The translations under genes and the position numbers were made by a program. 64,000 nt of DNA from Thermothielavioides terrestris NRRL 8126. Lineage: Eukaryota > Ascomycota > Sordariomycetes > Sordariales > Chaetomiaceae. The DNA lies in contig NC_016458.1 in assembly GCF_000226115.1 (NCBI RefSeq), positions 4,870,001 through 4,934,000 on the forward strand. The letters run 5' to 3'. Positions 56,603 through 64,000 of the stretch are shown here, one piece after another (positions within the stretch are counted from its first letter, which is position 1; each line of letters begins with the position of its first letter). The notes below the pieces were generated by a model. The model was not told the DNA's origin. It searched no databases and was given only the letters and a program-made list of their open reading frames with translations.

Positions 56603-57602
56603 CGTTGCGTCCGTTTTGTTACCGTGAATCCAGGCACTTACGGCAAGAGAGTCCACTGTCGACCCGGGAGATCATCAACAGCGAGGTCTACGGTGGACGC
56701 AGGGCAGCCCGCCCCTGAAATATATGAATATGCGAGAGACTAACTACATGGCCGCGTTCGTCATTTTGCGACCCGTTGATGATCAGGGCCAGGCCCGCGG
56801 CCCGATCAGGAGGGTGTTCTCCGGCTGAATTGCACCGGAGGCTTTGGCGAGCGGCATCGCGAACCGCAAACAAGCTATTGATTGTCCTCAATGGCGGAAT
56901 CTGCCCCTGCGGTCCCCGGTTGCTGGAAGGAAGTGAGGTTCCGAGCTCCCAAACCTGCAAATTGTGGGGTTTCCCCTGGCCGATGTCCCGCCGCGGGGCC
57001 GGTTGGCTTGGCCGCCTTGGCATTCGAGCCTAGCTGCGGGGGGGGTCACCTCAACCCTAACCCTTTGCCGGTTCCTTCCGGCCAGGTTTCGGGAATCAAA
57101 TGGCGCACCTGAACTGCGCCGCTGATCAACGGGTCACGAGCCGTCTCCCATTGGCCCTGCGAGCACAGGATACGAAATACGGAATGCCAGTCTTTTCCAG
57201 ACTCGTCCAAACACAAGGCTCTCTGGCCTGTAAGAAGTTGTGGTGATTGCCCAAAATGGGCAAAACACAGCCTGCACAGCATCTCTGGGCGCGGGAATAC
57301 CAGGAAGCAAGTTCATGACGGGCAATTGCATCTCCGTTCACTTCCGGCTGAGCATCGGTGTCGAGTCAGGGTGTAGTCAGTGTCCATAAAAGAGGCTCGA
57401 GACGTCAAAGCAGACAAAACAAACACCTTCATCAGGTTTATTATTTCTTGATCTCCCTCGCCAGCTATTGCTGTCCTGACTGTGTGTTCTTCCGCCAACA
57501 CCAACCGTTCTTCACAAGGTACTCTGTCTCTGTGCTCGTGACTTAGCCCAGATAAAACACCAACCCCTAAGACCACCAACACCCCAGATCCCAAATCCCA
57601 AA
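56603..57602. other. Divergent promoter region, GH131 and UPF0145 genes
   Basis: 1 kb between divergently transcribed genes, so it should carry both promoters. A telomere-like motif lies at 57053-57064. No coding frame is convincing. Confidence 0.55.
57053..57064 (-). promoter_or_regulatory. Telomere-like motif between the GH131 and UPF0145 genes
   Basis: AACCCTAACCCT on the plus strand (AGGGTTAGGGTT in the sense of the GH131 gene), 451 bp from the GH131 ATG and 539 bp from the UPF0145 ATG. Confidence 0.45.
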
Positions 57603-58210
57603 ATGGCCTTCCGCCGCTCGAGAGACCAGGAGGCCCACCAGCTCGGTCCCGCCGACATCCCGCCGCAGATCTCGGACCTGCACTGCTTCACCGAGACGAA
57701 CGGGGTCATCACGACGACCATGTTCGACGTGCCGGGCTACCGCGTCGTGCGCGTGCTGGGCGCCGTCTACGGCCTGACGGTGCGGTCGCGCAACTGGGCG
57801 GCCGGGCTGACCATGGTGCTGAAGAGCATGGCGGGGGGCGAGCTGCGGTGGTTTACGAATATGGTATGTCTTCTTCTTCATTTTTCCCTTTTTAAAAAAA
57901 GAAAAAAGGCAGCAAAAATAAATTAAAAAAGGGGGGAGGATGGAAGGGAAGACGAAACCCAAAGACAAAACAAACAAACAAACAAGACTAACGCGACCCG
58001 CAGCTCTACAGCGCCCGCAACGACGCCATCTCGCGCGTGGTGGCCGAGACGCAGGCCCGCGGCGGCAACGCCGTCATCGCGCTGCGCTTCGACGCTGGCG
58101 ACCTGGGCGGCTTCGCGCAGGTGTGCGCGTACGGCACGGCCGCCATCGTCGAGAAGATCGAGGACGGCGACGGCCGGCGCGTGCAGCCGGCCGCGCAGCT
58201 CGTGGGCTGA
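57603..58210 (+). CDS. UPF0145/YbjQ-domain protein
   Basis: Two exons, 57603..57863 and 58004..58210 (140-bp intron, GTATGT, GACTAACG branch, CGCAG, with an A-rich middle); 155 aa. The N-terminal about 45 residues are hydrophilic. The YbjQ fold follows with PGYRVVRVLGAVYGLTVRSRN, KSMAGGELRWFTNM joined to LYSARNDAISRVVAETQARGGN, and AVIALRFDAGDLGGFAQVCAYGTA. The GGELRWFTNMLYSARNDA and RGGNAVIALRFD blocks are the family hallmarks. The domain forms pentameric rings in bacteria; it has been linked with metal binding, but its role in fungi is not established. The second exon ends in a polar VEKIEDGDGRRVQPAAQLVG tail. It lies convergent with dapB, 348 bp apart. Confidence 0.88.
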
Positions 58211-58558
58211 CGTAGGTATGTCTAATGTCCGTATGTGAGAGAAACAAAAATGGACTTCGTCCTGTTGGGTTTGGTATAATAATCTGCACAGAATGGGTGG
58301 TGGGAATTGGGAGTGGGAGTTGGGCAGCGGGTCTCTGAGCAGGTTCGGGGCGCTTTTGAACGAGGTACACATGTGGCTGGACGGACGGAGTCAAACTGCG
58401 TTTGCGTGCTTCTTTGCACAGAACGAGACGCTATGGTATGCACCGCCAGGAGAACATTCGGTAAACGAAATCAATATACCCCATATACCCCATTGCCAAA
58501 CTCCGGACGCCGTCCCATGCTACCCTACCGCAGCAGAACACGCCGACCATACCCACGG
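58211..58558. other. Convergent intergenic region
   Basis: 348 bp between the ends of the UPF0145 and dapB genes. It contains no gene and presumably holds both 3' UTRs. Confidence 0.55.
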
Positions 58559-61458
58559 CTACCCCTTCTTTCCGGTCGGCTTTGGGTTCGCAACCTTGAT
58601 CCACTCGCCGTTGAATGCGTTGATCAGCCAGTTGGTCAGTTCTATCGCCTTGGTTAGCATCCGCGCGGCTGAGAAAGTCCAACCCCCCCCGGTCCGGAGA
58701 ACTCACTGTCATATACAATGCGGTTGCCGTTGTGGAAGTAGATGCTGTGGTCGCTGTCCGGAAACACGTGCACGTCGTAGTTCTCGACGCCGGCCATGTC
58801 CAGCTTGTCCAGCAGCGTCAGCGAGTTCTGGAAGTGCACGTTGTCGTCGGCCAGGCCGTGCATGATGAGGAAGCGCACGTTCTCCGCCAGGGCCGAGACG
58901 TTGGTGATGGCGCTCGCGTCGTAGCCGTGCGCGTTGGCCTGCGGCGTGAGCATGTACCGCTCCGTGTAGATGCTGTCGTAGAAGCGCCAGTCCGTGACCG
59001 GCGCGACCGCCATGCCGTACCGGAACGTCCGCCCGCCGTCCTGCTCCAGCGTCTTGAGCGTGTTGAAGCCGCCGAAGCTCCAGCCCCAGATGGCGAGCCG
59101 CGTCTCGTCGACGTACTTCTTCGCGGCCCAGATCTTCGCCGCCGCGATCTGGTCGTGCGACTCCCACTTGCCGAGCTCGCCGCGGATGACCACGCGGTTC
59201 TTGCGCCCGATGTAGCCCGTCCCGCGCCCGTCGACGGTGACGCAGACGTACCCCAAGCCGGCGGCGACGTAAGACTGGAAGTCGACGGTGAACTTCTTGT
59301 TGACGGTCTGGGAGCCCGGCCCGCTGTACTGCTGAAAGAGAACAGGGTACTTCTTGCTCTCGTCGAAATGGGGCGGCCGTCTTTCGACGTAGTTCAGCTC
59401 GACGCCGTCTACGTTGATGGTGCCGTAGATCTTGATGGGAAGCTCGTACTTCTTGGCGCGGTCGGCAAGCTCAACGTTCTCTTCTACAGAGTGCTCGTAC
59501 TTGCGCGGGTTGCTCGGGGTGCTGATGACCTTTTGCCATGGGATCCCGGGGCCCTGGTACGACAGGAGTGCGTAGCCAGCGCCGGTGGAAAACGAGACGG
59601 CGTAGTAGCCTTCGGAAGAGGTGTCAGACACCGCAGCAAGACCTTCTCCCGTGAGCTCAACCTGGTAAACATGCCGCTGAATGGACGACTCCTTGGTTGC
59701 AACAAAGTAGACGATGTTCTTGTCCAGGTCCACAGCGTAAGGCGAATCCTCAACTTCCCAGTTGCCGGACGTGAGCATGACCGGGTCTGGGTTATCCAAC
59801 GGGGAAAAGTAGGCCAGATGGTTGCCGCCGTCGTGGATGATCAGGTCGACGTAGCCATCATGAGCACGCCCCTTGGATGGGTCGGCGGGGATGTACTTTG
59901 TCTGGTGGGTGACCTCGAACCAACCGCCATCGATGGCTTTGACGTCGGTGTTCCGGACCTGCTTGCCAGTGCGCGCCGCCGCGTCCACGAGGACGACGCG
60001 CATCACGTCGCTGACCCTGTTCGTCTCCTTGACCAGTACATGCTTACCGGCCCAGACGACCTCAGTGATGAGTCGGTCGTCGTCGGGGAAGCCGCCCGAA
60101 ACATCTACCGAGAAGACGTCTCCGCGCGTTACGTCGTAGAGCTTCAGCTCGACGACCGGGTTATGGGCGCCGGCCTTGGGGTACTTGATCATCCTCGTCT
60201 CCGGGTACGCCTCCTCGCCCGGCTTGGGCTCGGTGCCGCTGGGCCGCGAGAGGAAGTACTGGACGGCAAACTCGGGAACGCCGGTCTCGTTGGTGCGCAA
60301 GAAGGCAATGTGGCTGCCGTCTTCAGACCACCAGGTGGCACTCGCGCCGGCCAGAACCTCTTCCTCGTAGACCCAGTCCGGCACGCCATTGAACACTTCG
60401 GAGCCGCCATCCCGGGTGATCTGAATGACGTTGGTCGAGCCAACCTTGCGCAGGTACAAGTTGTTGTCCCTGGTGAAGGACACGGCGTCGCCGGCGGGAC
60501 TCCACTGGGCAAGCTGGATGCGGGCTTCGGGTTCGTCCGGGATCAAGGGTTCGGCGGTCTGGGTCTTGACATCGAAAATCCAGTAGGCGGCATAGCTGGA
60601 ATGGCGCCAGTTGGACTCGACGTCGGTCGCGACCAAGACTCTCTGGAAGTCTCTGCTCGGCTCCACCTTGACCGCGTCGTAGGTCTTGGGCCCGTAATCG
60701 AAGGTGCCCTTTTGCATCAAGGTCCTAGCCTCGGCCACTTGCTCACCGGGTGCCCCGGCCGCAGCAGCCGGGTTCTGCGCGCGGACGTCTTCCACGACGA
60801 GGAAGTCCTTCCCGGGAGCCCCCTTTTCCAACAAGAGACCATCCTCGCCGGCAGGCCCAGCAACCCATCGTATGGAGTGGACCTCGGGGCGCCAGAAGCT
60901 GCCGAGCACCTGGTCGAGCGTCACGCCCTTCCCCGACCCCTTCGTGACGGTCGCCTGTGGGTCGTGGGCGATCTCAGAGGCGTGTTTGTAGGCCTTGGTC
61001 GAGATGAAGACGAACAGGCCGGCGACCCAGGCGGAGATCAGCAGGCCGGCTGCGATGAGGAGCGCCCTGCGCATCCCCCGGTCCATCTTCCGACCCTTGG
61101 TGTCGGCATGCTGGGGTGTGCCGCCGTTGGCGAGGAAGGGGCCGGTCTCGAGATCGTCGCTGTTCGGATCGTCCTTGAGGACGGCGTCGGTGTCGTCGTC
61201 GTCGTCGCCGCTGCCGCCGCCTTGGCCGTCGTGTCGGTTAGCGCCATGGCCGTCGTGTGCCGTCTTTTCGAGCTTGGCTAGCGCAGCGTCCTGAGCGGCG
61301 ACGCGCTCGCCAATGCGGTCGAAGACGATGCTCGTGGTCGAAACAGAGGACTCGGACTCGTGCGACATCCTGGATCGGCTTGGGCTTCTGTCCCGACTCG
61401 AGCTGCGTCTGCGGGAGCTGGGAGAAGGCACAAACGGGTCGTCTGTGTAGGGAGCCAT
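58559..61458 (-). CDS. dapB: Dipeptidyl aminopeptidase B (vacuolar, S9B family)
   Basis: Two exons on the minus strand, 61458..58707 and 58641..58559 (65-bp intron, GTGAGT, GCTAACC branch, GATAG); 944 aa. The short last exon supplies the normal end [13 protein letters not shown]. The N-terminal cytosolic tail is Ser/Arg-rich with an acidic SGDDDDDTD patch. A single signal-anchor span lies at residues about 131-153 ([20 protein letters not shown]), then a beta-propeller domain and an alpha/beta-hydrolase domain. The catalytic triad is in place: Ser794 in GWSFGG, Asp871 in GLADDNVH and His904 in DSDHSIYF. The enzyme removes X-Pro/X-Ala dipeptides from N-termini and is a type II vacuolar membrane protein. 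The start is ATG 61458; the frame is open further upstream but codes nothing sensible there. Confidence 0.95.
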
Positions 61459-62839
61459 GTTGGCGGCGGCTTGCAACTGCGGGCTGCAACTGCGGGCCAC
61501 AGGAGCAGCGGCGCAAGTTGCAATAGGCAAGCCGAGGGGCGGCAGAATACAGCGGCGCGACTCAGCAAAAACGGTAGTTACAATACAACAAATGTAACTG
61601 CACGCATCAATTGCACGCGAAGAAAAGGCGAAAAATTCACGAAATTCTCCCTGGGCAAAGCAAACAGTTTCACCAAGGTTGATTGGCCGCCTATTCAGAA
61701 CCCGATGGAGAGGCGGATGATAAAGAGCGTCTTTGACCCCGGCAGCCTGCTGACACGGGACGCTTCGCGATGTTGCAGCTGCGGAGAGGACATTGAGGTG
61801 TGTGCGCCAAGGGAGAGCACGTCGAACCCTAACCCTGAACATTCGCTCGCAAGTGGTGGCAGCTTGCTTGGTCTCAACGTCTCAACACTTCACGGTTTTG
61901 ATTCCAAGCATATTCTGTGTGCAGTATGTGTACCACCTCGCTGTCTGCCCTGCTGCCCGATCGGCAGCCCAGCGCTTTCGCGGTCGCTACCAGTTCGCTT
62001 TCCGATGAATAGGAGCCAGTAATCCGTATGCGGTAACATCAGGCAGTGCTGGAAACCACGGCCCCGCAACGGCGGCTGGCAGGGCACTCACTCGGTGCTT
62101 GAAACATAGGTCTCCAGGACCCAGCTGCGCCGCCCGCGAGTTGGGCCCGGCCATGGCCGCGTCCATCACCATCTCATCCAGATTTCAGCAACGCCGGCCC
62201 GTCGTTGGGTGCCGAATTGCATCCGCAGAAGCCGGTAGCACTTTGCGGCGCTACGATGAGACCGGCCGTCTTTTTTGAAGCCATCTTCTATCTGCAGGCA
62301 TCACCAGGGCCTGGCTCATGAAATTCCAGAAGCAGCACAATATGCATGAGCCAGAGGCAGACATGGCGCCGGCCGGCTCTATCCCGCCGTTCTTTTACGC
62401 GGAGCAACATCAATGCTCTCCATACCTGCAGTGCAAATGTTAGCGGAAGAAGCATCAATGCTGATCACCTGTTGGTCGTCTTGGAGCCAACAACCAATTC
62501 CAACTCCGGGTCGGGGTCCGGGCCCGGGCCCCGGGCTGCTGCCACCTCCCCCCGACCAGCCTGGCCGGCGATCACGATGGTAGAGGCTTTGAGATCCAAA
62601 CCTGGATTTCCGGGTTTGCCAATCACACAGAATATCCCGCCCGGAGCCCGCCGACTCTAGAATTTTGATGTCCGCTCGCTCTCCCAACTCAGGAGTTCGA
62701 GGGTTTACACCGCTTGCCGCTGGTCTGTTGGGTTTACCTCGTATCTGCCTTCGTAAGTTTGCTGCATTTACGTTGCCAGCTGCTCCTGTCGTTGCGGTTC
62801 GTACGGTTTCGTTGGTCAAGCGGACCGCGGGCGTCCACC
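61459..62839. other. Divergent intergenic region
   Basis: 1.4 kb between dapB (minus) and the last gene (plus), with a telomere-like motif at 61825-61836. Frames on both strands at 62.3-62.8 kb are contradictory and have no domains. Confidence 0.5.
61825..61836 (-). promoter_or_regulatory. Telomere-like motif upstream of dapB
   Basis: AACCCTAACCCT on the plus strand, i.e. AGGGTTAGGGTT in the dapB sense, 367 bp before its ATG. It is the same 12-mer as at 57053. Confidence 0.45.
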
Positions 62840-64000
62840 ATGCCCTCTTACATGTCGGTCGGGCGAACCCATCGCTCCCACGGCCCCGTAGACAGACACA
62901 CTCTCGCCAACCGGCTGTCCAAGTCCGAGCGCGGCAAGCCACGGATGGGCTTGGTGAAATCACAACAGTGGAAGCGGCTGCCAATTGAGGGGCTGTATCA
63001 GGTCGTCATCTCTGAGGTGCTCGACGACGGCCGCGTACTCCCTCTGGAGCGCGGGAGAGGAAAGGCGTTCGCCGTCACGACTGTCCTCGACCTTGGCCTG
63101 AGGATGCTGGAGAGCCCTCGTGGTCGTGCTGGTATGTGGTTACACCTCCCTTGCCGTCCAGTTCACATCGACTCGGCTGACACCTGCTGCTAGCTCTGGA
63201 GAGCCTAGCACGCAAGGCGATATGCGTCTGGCGAGAAAGACCACTCCCAGGCCCTGTCTACGAGCCGTCCAGTGTGGACGTGCCAGCCGCCGTCGAAGAG
63301 TTTCTCCGTTGCGTGCGCTGCTGTTTCCCCCTCGTAAAGCTGGACGACCGGAACGGCTTCTGCCGCGAAGAGGACAACAACAGGATGTCGCACTCTTGGG
63401 TCGACGATTATTCGACCGTGGAGCAGCTCAGCTTCAACCCCAAGGCCGCCGCTGTGCTACACCTGAACTGGCAGGTGAGTGGCTCAATACGCGCTGTCTA
63501 CCTACCTGCCTTGTGTCCGCGTTGCTTAACACAGCCACAGCTCATGGAAAAGCTTTACTGGGCTAGGCTCAAAGCCGACGTAGCCCGCCGTCAACGCCGC
63601 GACGACCAGCACATAGCCGATACAGTGCGTTTCCACCGCCTCCAGTTCCATCTCGCCGCCATGGTGACACACCATCTGTGCCACCTCTTCGTCAACTTCC
63701 TCCGGAAATTCGAGGACCTGGCGCACGAGGTCGCCGACGCCGACCTGATGCGCCTTGTAAGACGCTATGACCCGGGCGCCGAGTTCGAGGTCGACTTCTT
63801 TGGCGGCCGCCCCAAGCTGTTCATCGACTACCGCGGCCCGCGCGAGGAGAGCTACCCAGGGCAAAGCTACGTGATCAAGCGGGGGCCCAACGGGAGCAGG
63901 GTGGCAGCTGTTGTCCCGCAGTGCAAGATTGAGAGCTATCTTCAAGGTGGTAGGTGTCCGGACAGGGAAAGGGATTCCTGGTCGTGGATGATGCTGATCT
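62840..64000 (+). CDS. Unrecognised fungal protein, 3' part outside the window
   Basis: Exons 62840..63131, 63194..63474 and 63541..63949, with a donor GTAGGT at 63950 leading out of the window; at least 327 residues visible. Introns are 62 and 66 bp (GTATGT/GCTAG and GTGAGT/CACAG) and all phases fit. The N-terminus is polar (MPSYMSVGRTHRSHGPVD), then GLYQVVISEVLDDGRVLPLERG and AVTTVLDLGLRMLES. The third exon contains FHLAAMVTHHLCHLFVNFLRKF and then PGAEFEVDFFGGRPKLFIDYRG. The spacing HHLCH recalls fungal proteins with an HELxH zinc-peptidase helix followed by a G-x-x-x-E and FGG segment, but the catalytic Glu of HExxH is absent. I treat this as a possible degenerate metallopeptidase-like fold, weakly supported. 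No signal peptide is seen. Confidence 0.65.

Noticed and set aside
58732..61281. 849-codon plus-strand frame opposite dapB
   Set aside because: Antisense shadow of the peptidase exon, which has an intact catalytic triad.

Overview
The window is nuclear DNA of a filamentous ascomycete (Pezizomycotina), most likely a sordariomycete. The evidence is compact genes with short introns (about 54-75 bp, a few longer) using GTATGT/GTGAGT-type donors, CTAAC/CTGAC branch sites and CAG/TAG acceptors. Protein types are typical of this group: Zn2Cys6 regulator, dipeptidyl aminopeptidase B, GH131, 2EXR/F-box-like, BTB and UPF0145 proteins. AT-rich, TpA-saturated blocks look like repeat-induced point mutation (RIP). 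No rRNA, intact tRNA or CRISPR was found. Exon structures were worked out by hand from splice signals and codon phase.

Layout. 0-2.1 kb: a four-exon BTB/POZ gene. 4.3-11.5 kb: a 7.2-kb AT-rich block with no intact gene, which contains a 249-bp GC-richer, hairpin-rich element with inverted ends. 13.2-14.0 kb: a conserved serine-rich protein. 16.1-25.5 kb: two large minus-strand genes, a War1/PriB-like Zn2Cys6 regulator and a Bem3-like PX-PH-RhoGAP. 25.5-32.2 kb: a gene-free stretch with nested transposon remains (two inverted-repeat systems, a second AT-rich tract, a tRNA-like relic) and a perfect 24-bp palindrome. 32.2-33.1 kb: a broken BTB gene.

33.7-45.7 kb: a proline/arginine-rich protein, three F-box/2EXR-like genes (35.6, 37.4, 43.9 kb) and, between the second and third, a thioredoxin-PITH protein of the TXNL1 family. 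47.2-53.3 kb: an MFS transporter, a PRA1/Yip3 protein, an acidic/basic low-complexity protein with an unresolved 5' end, and a minus-strand RS-rich single-TM protein. 54.5-61.5 kb: a small secreted protein, a GH131 glucanase, a UPF0145/YbjQ-domain protein and dapB. From 62.8 kb: an unrecognised gene that runs off the end.

The genes do not form one pathway. They are mostly housekeeping or trafficking functions (RhoGAP, PRA1, TXNL1-like, DapB) mixed with secreted and lineage-variable families and separated by repeat-derived DNA. The most unusual signals are the 249-bp element inside the AT-rich block, the nested inverted repeats with a tRNA-like relic near 28 kb, telomere-like TTAGGG motifs placed in one orientation upstream of several genes, and a dispersed GTATTCCGTAC intergenic motif.
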